In this document: in pieces, positions 23,011 to 35,348 of the stretch | Numbering within the stretch: position 1 is the stretch's first letter | How the letters are laid out: each line of letters begins with the position of its first letter | Assembly (NCBI GenBank): GCA_963573385.1 | Contig: CAUYLG010076978.1 | Span: forward strand, 1-64,000 | Source of the DNA: Cacajao melanocephalus | Taxonomy: Eukaryota; Chordata; Mammalia; Primates; Pitheciidae | Direction of reading: 5' to 3' | DNA length: 64,000 nucleotides | Program-made: the position numbers and the translations under genes | Notes under the pieces: model-generated | Seen by the model: the letters and a program-made list of their open reading frames with translations, nothing else | What the model was told of the DNA's origin: nothing | The model's database searches: none

Positions 23011-23224
23011 GAATGTGGTAATTCACTCATTTTTGTTTTCTTCCTTCCACAAATAACTCACTAGCATCTAATTTGTTCAAGACTGGGAGGAAACTGGGCC
23101 CAGACCAGGTGATCTTCTATAAGGCTTCAGAGAGGCTTGAAGGGAGAGGGGCTTAGAGCTGAGAGAAGCCTAGCCTTGGACCTTTTTGCTCTTTATGTGG
23201 CCAAGCCTTTGTGAACTGAGCTAA

Positions 23225-23310
23225 GAGGACAGCATCATAGCAGACGTGCTGGCACACGGGCACTGAATGAACAGTTGCTGAATGTGTGGATGAATGAATG
23301 AAGGCCACCA
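23225..23310 (+). mobile_element. L2 3' tip
   Basis: 'gtgctggcacacgggcactg' and 'aacagttgctgaatgtgtgg' followed by 'atgaatgaatgaag' match the final L2 segment. Confidence 0.5.
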
Positions 23311-23680
23311 AGCCTCCTTACAGCCCCACCTCAGACATCGCTAATCAACTGTGGCTCTTTTTCTCCAGGGGTTCCCACGCGACCTGAACTCTGCTCCAGA
23401 CAATGTTCCAAGCAGTTACTACTAATCAATCAGAGAGATGAGCCCTCTCTGCCGCTCTGGTCTTGTGGCCTCCCTAGAGTGGGCCAGCCTCCTTGGACCA
23501 CCCCAGCATGGCGCGTTTGAGGTTATGGTAGGAGTTCACCTTTGCTCTTTCTCACAGACCATGTGGCTGCCTCCTTACTGGCTTCCCTGTCAATGGTCTG
23601 TCCCTTCTGACCCTGCCTTTGCCATGGCTGATATAGGTTTATTTCCAAAGTTCCTCCCCGAGCCCATTGCCTCCTAACTA
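23311..23680. other. Single-copy DNA, nothing recognised
   Basis: No repeat or gene recognised. Confidence 0.35.
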
Positions 23681-23943
23681 CAGCCCAGGCTCTTGTTGCC
23701 CAGGCTGGAGTACAGTGGTGTGATCTTGGCTCACCGCCACCTCTGTCTCCCGGGTTCAAGAGATTCTCCTGCCTTAGCCTCCTGAGTAGCTGGGATTACA
23801 GGCATGCACCACTCCCAGCTAATTTTTTTTTTTTTGTATTTTCAGTAGAGACGGAGTTTCACCATGTTGATCAGCCTGCCTCTGCCTCATAAAGTGCTGG
23901 GATTACAGGCATGAGCCACCGTGCCCGGCCAGCCCAGGCTCTT
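23681..23943 (-). mobile_element. Alu lacking its poly(A) end, flanked by 14-bp direct repeats
   Basis: An antisense Alu starts at 'ttgcccaggctggagtacag' with no T run and no 'gagacggagtct' before it, so the 3' end of the element is missing. About 30 bases around 'ggtctcgaactcctgacctc' are deleted near 23865. Perfect direct repeats 'cagcccaggctctt' lie at 23681-23694 and 23930-23943. The boundary bases partly resemble Alu itself, so the true junction may shift by a few bases. Confidence 0.85.
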
Positions 23944-25225
23944 AGCTGCTTATCACGATGGTCTTCTGTGCCCTCCAGGTCTACAACATCTCCCTCTCAT
24001 CACCGTGTCTGGGCATGCCCCCAGCTTGGCCATCTGAAGCTGGTGGCCCAGTCCCATCCCGAGATATCATTAGCAGCCCCTCTCTCTCAGTCCTGACCCT
24101 GTTTCCTTCTCTCTGGCTGCCCATGAAATAGGATTCTTTCTGACCTTAATGTTTGCTGCAATGGAAACAGTTCCTTTTTGTCCTAATGTTCCCCAGTGTT
24201 GTATCCCGCCTGGCGCCTGGGTCCCCAGGGAACTCTAGTTCTTTCAATCCCAGAACCTGGGCAGACAGAGGCCCTACTTAAACCGACAGCAATGACCTAG
24301 GTTGCCACCCTCTTGCCCTCGGGGCTCATCTTTCCTTTTCACATGTAAATAAAAACGTCTCCACTCCTGCACCATGTTCAGTGGGAAGCCAGCCCCGCAT
24401 TGCCTGTGTCTCTGAGGATTCTTGGGGGACTTACATCCCTGGCTTTGAATTCATCTCTCACTCAGTGGCTCTTGTGGCTGCTTCCTTCTCTCTACTTTGG
24501 GGCCCTCAAGGGAACACAGACACCTTTCCTCGATTTCTCCAAAATATCCCTCACCCAAGGCGGTGGTGTGGAGAGGAATGATTTTTTTCTTTCCTGATGA
24601 ATTTTTTAAAATGCTTACACTCATGAAAAAACAAACAGGACCTTGCCTTTTACTTCCTAACCTATGCAACTAATTTCATGTATTTTTGACAGGTTCATCA
24701 TGTTTCTGACAGTTACAAGGTTTTTCCCCTCTGGCTTCACTCCCTGGTGCTACATTTCTGGACTGTGACTCAGTCAAGCTTGTCCCACAGCTGGCACTTA
24801 AATCTTGTCTTTTTTCTTAATTCTAACATCCTCCCCTGGCCCCCTCCATGCCCATCACCACCAATATGGTAGCTAATGGATAGACTATGAGCAAATATAG
24901 CAGCTGGTGAGGGCACTCACCCGCCCTCGGCTGAGCAAGTATCCAGGATCTCACCTCTGGGAGAAAAGATGCACCGCCCTGGACGAGCCAGCCTCTCCCG
25001 GGGCTCTCCTCTCACCAAGTCTTGTCCAAAGGCAGCAGATGGGCCACACAGCGGGGAGCGAGGCCAGGACAGAGCCTGCCCCTTCTCCAAGAAACCAGCA
25101 GAGCCAAGCCCGTGCCCCCAACCACCTCCAAAGCCATCTGGCTCACAGACAATGTGCTTTCATCCTCTGGGATTTCATTCCCAGCACCACAACCAGAAGT
25201 TTCTAGAGAATTCCCCTCTGGCAGG
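23944..25225. other. Single-copy DNA, nothing recognised
   Basis: Moderate GC sequence with short A/T runs near 24590-24630. No gene or repeat recognised. Confidence 0.4.
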
Positions 25226-25269
25226 CACACACATGCACACCACACCACACACACACACGCACACACATT
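25226..25269. repeat. (CA)n microsatellite
   Basis: An interrupted CA tract (cacacacatgcacaccacac, then cacacacacacacgcacaca) is followed by a T-rich stretch. Confidence 0.9.
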
Positions 25270-25689
25270 TTATTTCTTTTTTTAATAAGGAACTCAAAAA
25301 TGTTTCCAAATCCCAGGAAAGGAATGTCCATATTTGGAGAAGAAAATAGAAGAAAACAGCACATTTATTTATTGATTGATTTTTGGTATGCTTGAGATGG
25401 CTACACTGACCTTCATTTCTTAAGTAAAAATCAGGACAAGGAGTTTGATGAAGATGTAAGTGCTTTTTCTGCACAGGTCCTGGTGTGAGAGGCAGCCTGG
25501 GAAGCCAAATATTGTAATCTGGGGAGCAGCCCTACGATGAATAAGATTAGGCTGTGTAAGAACAATTGACTCAACGATCCTGTCCGTTGAGGACCACAAT
25601 GTAATACATCCTTTTCCTAAAGGCACTGAAAAGTCCTGCAGTAGAAACACTCATTTAACTTTTTGAACTCAGTGCCTCTCAAACTTACA

Positions 25690-26120
25690 GGAACACTTAT
25701 CTTTTAAAAAGAATTTTATTATGGTAAAATATACGTAGCATAATATTGAGCATTTTAACCATTAAGTGTACGGCTCAGTGGCATTAAATACATTCATAAT
25801 GTGTGCAACCATCACCATTATCCATATCCCAGATATTTTCATCATGGCCAACAGAAACTCTGCACCCATTAAACAATAATTCTCCCTTGTCCCCTCCCCC
25901 ACCCTGATAACCCCTATTCTACTTCCTGTCTCTACGAACTTGCCTATTCTAGGTACTTCATATAAGTGGAATCACACAATATTTGTCCAATATTTGTCCT
26001 TCTCTGTTGGCTTATTTCACTATGCATAATGTTTTCAAGGTCCATCCTCATGTTGGCATTTATCAGAGTTTCATTGCGTTTTGTGGCTAAACAATGCTCC
26101 ATTGCATGGATAGACCCCAT
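25690..26120 (-). mobile_element. Old L1M 3' segment, antisense
   Basis: 'gaattttattatggtaaaat', 'ggctcagtggcattaaatac', 'gtgcaaccatcaccattatc', 'cccattaaacaataattctc', 'cttcatataagtggaatcac' and 'ggcttatttcactatgcata' follow, in order, the widespread old L1M sequence read antisense. It is a useful intact comparator for the copy at 35670-36117. The 194-codon frame overlapping it (25966-26550) has no gene significance. Confidence 0.85.
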
Positions 26121-27979
26121 CTGTGATGATGGAGAATGCTTATCCTTTATTTCAGGGACTCATCTCTCATGGAACATCAAGAAAGGTCCCCAGAACACAG
26201 TTTGGGCACTGTTGTCTTTTGGAGCCACTAGAATGTTGGGATTTGGAATGGGCCAGGGTGTTCACGTTCTTACCCACATGTTTGCCCCAGGCCCTGACAG
26301 AGGCCTTCGGTTAGCTCAGTCTCCAATCTTAAGGCAAAGACTGAAGCCCGGAGCGGGGAAGCTGACTTGGAGGTACCCAGGGAGTGGTGGTCAGTGGTCA
26401 GCCCTGGGGGGAAAGCAGGGGCCAGCCTTGTTCTCTAAACCCACAGAATGCTTGGTCCTGCTGGGAAGGCTGACAGCTCAGTGTTGGTGCCATCTGTCAG
26501 GGTTGCCTTCCCTGGTTTTGAGGACAGGACTGGACAGGAGCCAAGTTTGAGGGGAGCAGTTGCCTGGGAGGCCCTGGCCTCTTTTTGGCAGCCTCACGGG
26601 TCCTGTTTCTACAAAGAGCTGGACACGCTGTTCTGAACAACTGCCCTTGCCCCTCCCTGTCAGCACCTCCCATGGAGACCCCTTTCTAGTGGGCAGACAT
26701 GCTGGAGATTAATGAATTAGGGGGCCCAGAACCCCAGTTCAGGCAAGTGAGGAGACATCCAAGGTTGAGCCTCCAGTGACACAGGGACAACATGGACTTC
26801 TCTGAGAACCCGAAGGCCTGGGCTCCAGCTTGGCCTGATCCTCCACTCCGTGCCCGTAACCTCTGAGATTGCTCCTGGCTCGGCGGTCTCCCACGTGGGC
26901 CTCACAATGCCTTGTCCTCCCGCATTGCTGGCATTCAGGGTCAGATGAAAACTCCCCTCGCTGGCTCTACTGCCCCTCCGGAGACCAAGGGCCCACCCTG
27001 TTCTTGCTGGAACAGCTGTACTTCTCCTCCTGAGAGATTTTCTTTTGAGCCAGAGAATTATTTGAAAGAGCAAAGACCTTCCAGAATTGTTAAACAAAAC
27101 AACATAACACAGCATCTCTAGACATTACAAATAAACGGGGGTTCACCCTTCAAATCTGGAAAAAGCTCCCCTCCCCAGACCTCAAACCTGTTGTTGCTGA
27201 AGTAAAGCTCCTTTGACCTTGGACCAGACCTCCCTGTGCAGGGGCCTCCCAGGTCATCTCCTCTCACCGCTGTGGCCAGGTTCCTTGCATCTCCATCCGT
27301 CTTTCTGGCTCCGTCGTGCACTCCTGGAAGGTGGTAAGTGTGTCTGGTCATTACCCCAGGGCAGAACGGCCCTCAGGACCTGCGTTGATGCAGTGCCGCC
27401 AGCCTGGGCTAGAAAAGCTTTTTGTGATTCTCTGCCCTGGTGAGGGGCTGCAGGGTTCTGCCCACCCCAGCGCAGCCCAGCGCAGCCCAGCCCAGCCCAG
27501 CCCTCAGGTTATCCAGCAGAACCCAGCTGAGAGTCACGTGTGGGAGGGAAGTCTGAAGTAGGATGAATGCTCTTGGCACAAAATGACTAAGAAGTTGGAG
27601 CCAGACGGAGCGCACAGTGAGGGGAAGCCCAAGAAGTACCGTGCTTCTCCAGCCCAAAGCCATTCAGAGGGACTGAAGTGAATGTCTCGTGCACACGACA
27701 AGGTGGCAGTGCCTGTTCCTCCCAGGGCCTGTCTGCAGCCTCCAGCCCCAGGTCCTGAGCTTCCCTTGAGGCCTGCCTCCCTGCAGAATTTCGTGTCTCT
27801 CTCCCACTGAGCCAGGCCTGTCATCAGGACCCCCCTTCCTCTCCACGGAGGCCAGCATTCTCTCGGCTACCCCAGCTCTATCCCGGCCCATTCTGCCTCC
27901 GCTGCTTTCCTCAGCGCGTGGGTTCAGCGGCAGCAACATCTGTGGGGCACCCTCTGGCCTGCAGGTGGTCACAGGGTGC
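26121..27979. other. Single-copy GC-rich DNA with a small CCCAG/CGCAGCCCAG repeat
   Basis: No gene recognised. A short minisatellite made of cgcagcccag and cccag units lies at 27469-27505. The remainder shows no repeat family I recognise. Confidence 0.45.
27469..27505. repeat. Short (CCCAG)n / CGCAGCCCAG minisatellite
   Basis: Two 'cgcagcccag' units are followed by three 'cccag' units, forming a pure C/A/G array of about 37 bp. Confidence 0.8.
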
Positions 27980-28130
27980 CAAGGGCCCTGGTGCTGGTCC
28001 TTGGCCCCGCCACTCACTGGCTGCGTGACCCAGGGCAAGTTGCTCCCCTCCCTTAGCCGCAGTTTCTTCCTCTGTAAAAAGTGGTTGGAACAGATGATGA
28101 CTGAAGCCTCTTCCAGATACATAACTATCT
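27980..28130 (+). mobile_element. MIR SINE
   Basis: 'gccactcactggctgcgtga', 'cccagggcaagttgctcccc', 'ttagccgcagtttcttcctc' and 'tgtaaaaagtggttggaaca' are in forward MIR order, with the expected spacing. Confidence 0.85.
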
Positions 28131-28745
28131 CGCTGGATAACAGCTGCTCATTCAACACCAGACTAAGTTAAACATCTAAGGAATTTCTACCCAAAATCCA
28201 ACATTTAGAGCCAGCCCTGCCCCACCGGGCATCATCCACGACAGGCAGGCAGAGGCATTGCATTCCATCTGCTTTCTCCCTCAGCACTGACCTCGGCTGG
28301 CCTGTCCTTGCCCAGGTCCTCCAGGCCCCTCCCAGGGCTGTGGCCTTCCTCTGGCCCGGTCCTTAGGCAGGGCTTGTTTCCTCCCAGGCCTGAGCACTTT
28401 CCCGAGGAGCCAGTGCCTGTCCGTGCTGCCCAGTGCTTCCTCAGAGGCAGGGCCTTGGCAAGTGCTGCCTTGCTGCTGATGAGACTTAATTAACGCAGGG
28501 ATCTGTTTTCCTCCTGCCCTGGGAGAGAGGCGCCCGCCTCGGAGCTCAAGGATACAGGATTCCCCATTGTTCTGCGGAGAAACGCAGCTGCCCCTGCGCA
28601 GCTGCTGCCCTAGTCCTGTCAGCTGCTGCCCCTGTTCTCCGAGGGCCTTCCCACTCTCCTCCCTGAGGGGCTTATTCAAGTGCCCACCAGCAGCGATCCT
28701 CGTCCTTCCCCTGAGCTGGTCTCTTCAGGGTGTCCATGGTGCTGA
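28131..28745. other. Single-copy GC-rich DNA, nothing recognised
   Basis: Pyrimidine-rich sequence. No gene or repeat recognised. Confidence 0.35.
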
Positions 28746-28846
28746 CTCTCGGCTCACTGCAACCTCCATCTCCCCGGTTCAAGCGATTCTCCTGCCTCAG
28801 CCTCCAAGTAGCTGGGATTAAAGTGTGCAACACCATGCCTGGCTAA
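28746..28846 (-). mobile_element. Partial Alu (internal part of one monomer)
   Basis: Begins abruptly at 'tctcggctcactgcaacctc' and ends at 'accatgcctggctaattttt'. The T-tail end is absent, and the sequence is followed directly by the T tract of a second Alu. Confidence 0.85.
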
Positions 28847-29194
<348 letters not shown>

Positions 29195-29284
29195 TGACTT
29201 CCAATTCCTGTCTGTATCCCAGAGATGGATAGGAATAGATATTGCTCTGTCTTTTACAATAGGCATTCCTATCTGCATCACCCA

Positions 29285-30147
<863 letters not shown>

Positions 30148-30149
30148 AA

Positions 30150-30430
30150 TGGCTCTACTTTAAATTGCAACTCCCCCCCTACTACCCCTAGCACTGTCTT
30201 TCTCTCTCCTCTGCTTTATTTTCTCCATATTACTCATCACCCACTGCCACACTGTCAGTTTGAAATCACTATCACCTCCCTCTAGACCATAAAGTTCCTG
30301 GGAGCAGGGGTTTCTGTTTTGCTGACTATCCCGTGTCTAAACAGTGCCCCCTTGGGGCTTGTTGGAACTGGGAATGCTGTCCTCAGCCCACAGTGGCTGA
30401 TCAACAAGTATTTGTTGCACAGATGGATAA
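30150..30430 (+). mobile_element. L2 LINE, 3' part, with a ~39 bp insertion
   Basis: 'actgtctttctctctcctct', 'accataaagttcctgggagc', 'aggggtttctgttttgctga' and 'aagtatttgttgcacagatg' continue the L2 split by the Alus. Between 'aacagtgcc' and 'cacagtggctgatcaac' the L2 is interrupted by about 39 bp (30349-30388) that matches 31698-31737. Confidence 0.85.
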
Positions 30431-30790
30431 GAGCTTCATTAAACGTATTTGTACATGTATCTTTATGTCCTGGTGTTTGACTTCTGTATATTAGATCCTG
30501 GAAGTGGGGTTATTCTGTCCCGTGTATGTATATTTTTAATTTTAATAAACTACTCCAGATAGCTGTCCCAAGAGGCTGTAGCAATTCATGCCCATTTCCC
30601 TGCCTGTGCTGGATGTGATCACACTTGAGCTCTTGCCAGTCTTCTGGGAACGTGGGGAAGGCATCTCATTGTTTTAATTTTCATTTTCCTGCCTAACTGA
30701 GAAGAACATTTTTCACGTTTATTGACCACTTGAATTTCTGTTTCTGTGAATTGTCTTGTTCATTATAACCTTTGCCCATTTTTGTTTTCA
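30431..30790 (-). mobile_element. Old L1M segment, antisense
   Basis: 'tggaagtggggttattctgt', 'tgtcccaagaggctgtagca', 'catctcattgttttaatttt', 'cattttcctgcctaactgag' and 'gttcattataacctttgccc' track the antisense of L1M ORF2 3' DNA (ctgggtcatag...tctcattgtggttttaatttgcatttccctgatgac...ttttgcccattttt). Confidence 0.75.
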
Positions 30791-31240
30791 CAGGGGAGGT
30801 GGGTAGAGGAGGACTGACTTTCTAACACGTGTAGGAAGGAATCTGTTTTTTTTTTCAATCATTTCAGGTAATTCTGATACTTATGGCCATTCCCAGTGCT
30901 ATCGCTCTAGCATGAAGATCCTCCTGGTCGCTACCACCTGGCAGGCTCTGGGGTCCTCTCTGGGTTTTAGAATGAAAGGTTTTAAGGTTTTTTTCTTGTT
31001 GGTACTCTGTACTTTCTACAATGATCTTGTGTTACTTTATAAAAAAGGATATTAAAAACAATCATAGAAAAATTCCTGTGCTGTAATACCAAGTGGAAAA
31101 GCATATACAATTAGGATGTACTTTCTGATGAGAACGACATAAAAAGGCTCTCTGTATGCAGAAAACTCTCGCCGTGAATGGCCAGGATGAAAACATAGGA
31201 TTGTGGGTAGTTTTCCTTACAATCGGAGGCAGGCAAGTGG
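30791..31240 (+). mobile_element. Possible L1M 3' end pieces
   Basis: 'gtactttctacaatgatctt' followed by 'gtgttactttataaaaaagg' fits the extreme L1M 3' end (ttttctacaatgaacatgtattacttttataa). The following 'ccaagtggaaaagcatatac' may be a second piece. The first 200 bases are unassigned. Confidence 0.4.
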
Positions 31241-32040
31241 AGGAAGAAGAGGCGAGGGTGAACCCCTAGTGGAAAAAGAGTGCCTGCTGGAATGGTGGCA
31301 CTAGGGCTAAACTACCCTCCTTTTGTGCCTTGGCAGACATCACCGATTAATCACTTCAGCAGTTCCTACTTAGCTCCGGCTCAGCCTTAGAATCTTTCTC
31401 AGCACCGTAGTTCAGGGAGCACTGCTCACAGATCAGAGCTGGCAGGCGACATTAAACCCAGTCACCAACCTTGGCTGAGCAGGGGGCAGCGCAGTCAGCC
31501 GTGGCAGCTAACTCTCTTGCTGGGGCAGCAACAGGCTCCCTGGCAGCCCATGTGGCTGTGTTGGGGCTGCAGTCCAATTGGCGGCTCCTGCCCAGCCATG
31601 CCCTGGGGGTGGGGGAGGCACCTGGGGTCTTTTCAACCTGCACTGGCTCTCATCTCTGATACAGAGCATAGCTTCCTGGCATCTTTTTGCCTCCCAGCCC
31701 CTGGGGCTTGTTGGAACTGGGAACACGGTCCTCAGCCTGATGCTTGGCCTGCGCCTTTGCCTGGACATCCCCTCCAGCACCACACCTTGGCCACTCTCAC
31801 TGTTTGGTCTGACTCTCCAGCCTCTGACCTCTGCTTTCGTGATTTCTGGCATAACCCTCTCCACTCACATGGTCCCAGCTGTGACTTCATGCCCTGATGC
31901 TGTGTTCACTGGCACATCCTGACTGTCTACCCAGGCCCCCGGCCCTGCCCCACTTGCCTGCCCTGCGCTTGGCATGCCTCAGAGCTGACAGGTCCACCAG
32001 CCAGACTCACTGCGCAATGCCAGGAATTCCTCATCAATCT
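31241..32040. other. Single-copy DNA containing the likely donor of a templated insertion
   Basis: No gene recognised. Positions 31698-31737 share a 22-base exact core with an insertion inside the L2 at 30349-30388. Overlapping frames of up to 126 codons are uninformative. Confidence 0.45.
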
Positions 32041-32520
32041 TTTCCTCTAGACCAGCTTGGGGAGGGGAGTTGATTAGAAAGAATAGGAAAAAATATTTTT
32101 ATAGCTTTTTCTGTTTTTGGAGAAACAGCAAATGATACAGAAAGGTGACATAGAAATACATGGGGAAATCACCACTAATCTAATCCCCTGGAGATAACCA
32201 CGGTGACTGTGTTCGTGAACATCCTTTCAGTCACCTCTCTGCCTCCACACTCTTTGAGATACACATATGCACATTGTCGTAGGTGGCATCTCGCTCCTAC
32301 TCAACCTGCATTGTTTGCTCAACTATATGTTATGAGCATCTTCAAGAATGTAATGATCAAGGTCAATGATGAAAAAACAGATTTTCTACTCCTAGAAGGT
32401 AAATCATATTCCACAGGATTCTTGTCTTTTCCTCCTACCCTGTCTGTGTTTTTGCTTCTTCCAAGGCAGAAATGTCACTCCTTTGTCATTTCTCTCCCGT
32501 AGTAACAGACCACCAATTTC
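32041..32520. mobile_element. Possible old LINE-derived sequence
   Basis: 'ggaaatcaccactaatctaa', 'tcccctggagataaccacgg' and 'catcctttcagtcacctctc' resemble a common ancient repeat (atcacccataatcccaccacccagagataacc...ccttccagtc). A related stretch may lie at 37320-37440. Family not assigned. Confidence 0.45.
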
Positions 32521-32639
32521 TAGTTGTGTGGACAGCCACTAGAATGAAGACAATGTATCTCAGCTTCCCATGGGGCTCTGTAAGGCTGTGAGACTGAGTG
32601 CAAGCAGAAGAGGTATGCGTACCACTACCTGGATGTGCC

Positions 32640-33125
32640 CTGTGCTAGGTAGCTTTATATATGGTCATAAATTATTTGACAGTCCTTCTTCCATTAAGGT
32701 AGAGGCTTAATTCCCATCCTTTAAGCCTAGCCTATACTTTGTGACGTGCTTCTAATGCACAGAATGTGGTAGAAGTGAGGAACACCTGAGGTTGAACTGA
32801 AGAGGCAGTTGGCTTCCTTCTTGCTTTCTGTCTCCTGTATTATCCACTCTGGAAAAAGCCAGCTGCCATGTCATGAGGCCAAGGTAGCAGCCCTGTGGAA
32901 AGACCCATGTGGCAAAGAACTGAGGCTTCCTACCAACAGTCACGTGAGAGAGCCATTTTGAAAGCAAGTCCTTAACCCCTGAACCAGCCTTCAGGTGACT
33001 GTGCTGCTGGATGACATCTTGACTCTAACCTCTGAATTCCTGACCTACAGAAACTGAGATAATAAACATTTATTGTTTTAAATAACCAAGTTTTGGGGTA
33101 ATTGTTTTGCAATAATAGACAACTG
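32640..33125 (+). mobile_element. MLT1-type MaLR LTR
   Basis: 'gtgacgtgcttctaatgcac', 'agaatgtggtagaagtgagg', 'aagccagctgccatgtcatg', 'cacgtgagagagccattttg', 'cagaaactgagataataaac' and 'aataatagacaactgatac' match the order of an MLT1-type LTR including its polyadenylation region. It has no internal region and is therefore a solo LTR. Confidence 0.75.
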
Positions 33126-33459
33126 ATACATGCCCTTAAAAGGATGGATGGCTCTTCCCTTCCCCTTTACCCTCTCTCTGGATGGAAGGTGGATGTGCAG
33201 TGTGCCATCTGGGATCTTGCAGATAAGGGCAACATGCTAGGGATGGAGGAGCAACAATATAGAGGGGGTCTGGGCCCTTGATGGCTTCATAGGACAGGGT
33301 TGGCATAAGACTTCTATGTGAGAGGAACATGAACATCTATATTAACTAAGCCAGAGCTTCCTAACCAATGTTGGGCCTTCCTGGAACTCTGTAAATGGGT
33401 TGCAGGTGTATGAAGCTACTGATCCCCTCTGTCTCAGGACCACCTGCTTCTGCGTGTAA
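33126..33459. other. Spacer between MaLR LTRs, nothing recognised
   Basis: About 330 bp without a recognised gene or repeat. Confidence 0.4.
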
Positions 33460-33815
33460 GCAGCCTTATAGACTGAATGTTTGTGTCTCTCCAACATTCA
33501 TATGTTGAAACCTAATCCCCAATGTAATGATATTAGGAGGTGATTAGGTCATGAGGGTGGAACTTTTATGAATAGGATTAGTGCCCTTATAAAGGGCTAG
33601 TGAGACCAGAGATTTTTCCCTTTCTACCATGTGAAGACACAGCAAACAGGCACCATCCATGAACTAAGAGCAGGCCTTCACCAGACACCACTCTACCAGT
33701 GCCTTGATCTTGGACTTCCCAGTCTCCTGAACTGTGAGAAATAAATTTCTGCATATAAGCTATCCAATGTATGGTATTTTGTTTTTGCAGTCTGAAAGAA
33801 CTAAGACACAGCCTT
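33460..33815 (+). mobile_element. MLT1-type MaLR solo LTR, near full length
   Basis: 'tatagactgaatgtttgtgt', 'tcatatgttgaaacctaatc', 'ggtgattaggtcatgagggt', 'attagtgcccttataaaggg' (TATA-like), 'ccatgtgaagacacagcaaa', 'cagtctcctgaactgtgaga' and 'aataaatttctgcatataag' (poly(A) signal) end in 'gaactaagacac'. The full LTR order is preserved. No gag or pol follows. Confidence 0.9.
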
Positions 33816-34472
33816 ATTCTTTTACCCCCATGAGCTACACAATTGTTACAATTTTCTCTGTGTGCTGTGATGGAAATAACATTTGGGAAGCCTTGGGTCT
33901 CTGTCGTAACAGCCAAATTTTATCCCAATGAATACATTCTCCAAAGTGAGATGCAGCTTAGTACTTTAACATATGCTGCTCTCCTTAATCAGGCCATGGG
34001 ACACTCGTGCTCTGAGGCGTATGTCAGGTCTTGGTAGGTGAGGTGGCAGGTACTACAAGTGGTCGGGCTTTCTCTAGATCCCAGAGGTCCCAGGTGTTGG
34101 TGATCACTCACCTTGCCTGTGCAGGGGACTGATTCAGCAAACAACAAGAACAAACCCTCCTCCCGGCCTTGGGGAACCGCTCACAGTTTGCCTCTGACTC
34201 TGGCTCTCTTCCCCTGAGCTGTGTCTGCATTCCAATCTCCCCTCTCTTCTCAGGCTCTGTCCGCTCAGGAGCAGAGGTTGCAACAATGTCCACCTCAACA
34301 GAGCTGAGGTAGACATTGCTTAATAACATCATTTCTCCCTGAGGATGGTCATGGGTCACACACCCAAATCAAACCAAGCCTCCTGTGGACAGAATTCTAT
34401 TAGGAGGGACAGGACTGGGGCTTTCCTGATGGCACCCACTCAGAAGAGCAAAATCTCTATTTTAATGGCTAG
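33816..34472. other. Spacer between MaLR LTRs, nothing recognised
   Basis: About 650 bp. No repeat or gene recognised. Confidence 0.4.
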
Positions 34473-34840
34473 GTGTTATGCATGGAATGTTTGTGTCCCA
34501 CCTAATTCATATGTTGACATTCTAACCCCGATGCGATGGTACTCAGAGGCAGAGCTGTTCAGAGATGATGAGGTCATGAGGGTGGAGCCCTCATGAACGG
34601 GATTAGTGCCCTTATCATAGGAGTCCCCGGGACCTCTCACACCCGCTTCCACTGTGTGAGCACACCACTCAAGAAGACGGTAGCCTGTAACCCAGAAGAG
34701 GCCTCAGCAGAACGTGATGGTGGTGGTACCCTGAGCTCAGCCTTCCAGACTCCAGAACTTCGAAGAATACATTTCTGTTGTTTAGAAGCCACACAGCCTA
34801 TGGCACTGTGTCATAGCAACTCAAACCAACAGAGACGGTG
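34473..34840 (+). mobile_element. MLT1-type MaLR solo LTR, diverged
   Basis: 'gttatgcatggaatgtttgt', 'tcatatgttgacattctaac', 'gatgaggtcatgagggtgga', 'ggattagtgcccttatcata', 'cagactccagaacttcgaag' and 'atacatttctgttgtttaga' follow the same LTR order as the copy at 33460. Its first ~32 bases recur inside an L1M at 36001-36032. Confidence 0.85.
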
Positions 34841-35015
34841 AGGTTCACCCAACCCAGGCAATCCACTGGATGTGTCCTCCTCTTTGCTTAAACTTAGGGC
34901 TATATGAAATCAACGAAAGGATCCATTTTAGCATAAGTGACGTCACACTATAACATGAGAAGCATACACCTTTTATGATATTGCTTATGCAGACTCAGAT
35001 CTGTATGACCATAAA

Positions 35016-35348
35016 GATTCCACAGTGGTGGCCAGGTGTGGTGGCTCACGCCTGTAATCCCACCATTTTGGGAGGTCAAGGCAGGCAGATCACTTGAGGT
35101 CAGGAGCTCGAGACCAGCCTGGGCAAGCTGGTGAAACCCCGTCCCTACTAAAAATACAAATATTAGCCAGGCATGGTGGTGCACATCTGTAATCCCAGCT
35201 ACTTGCAGGGGCTGAGGCAAGAGAATCGCTTGAAACCTAGAAGGCAGTGGTTGCAGTGAACTGAAATTGTACCGCTGCACTCTAGCCTGGGTGACACAGT
35301 GAGACTCTATCTCAAAAAAAAAAAAAAAAAAAAAGGATTCCACAGTGG
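35016..35348 (+). mobile_element. AluS-like element with perfect 13-bp target-site duplication
   Basis: A complete sense Alu (35029-35335) from 'ggccaggtgtggtggctcac' to a long A tail. Flanked by perfect 'gattccacagtgg' at 35016-35028 and 35336-35348, the hallmark of L1-machinery insertion. Confidence 0.97.

Noticed and set aside
25966..26550. 194-codon plus-strand frame with hydrophobic start
   Set aside because: Its first third is antisense old L1M DNA; the hydrophobic stretch is the translation of that repeat.
33460..34840. Possible provirus bounded by two LTRs
   Set aside because: The ~650 bp between the two LTRs has no recognisable retroviral gene region, and the LTRs are too diverged to be a matched pair by eye.
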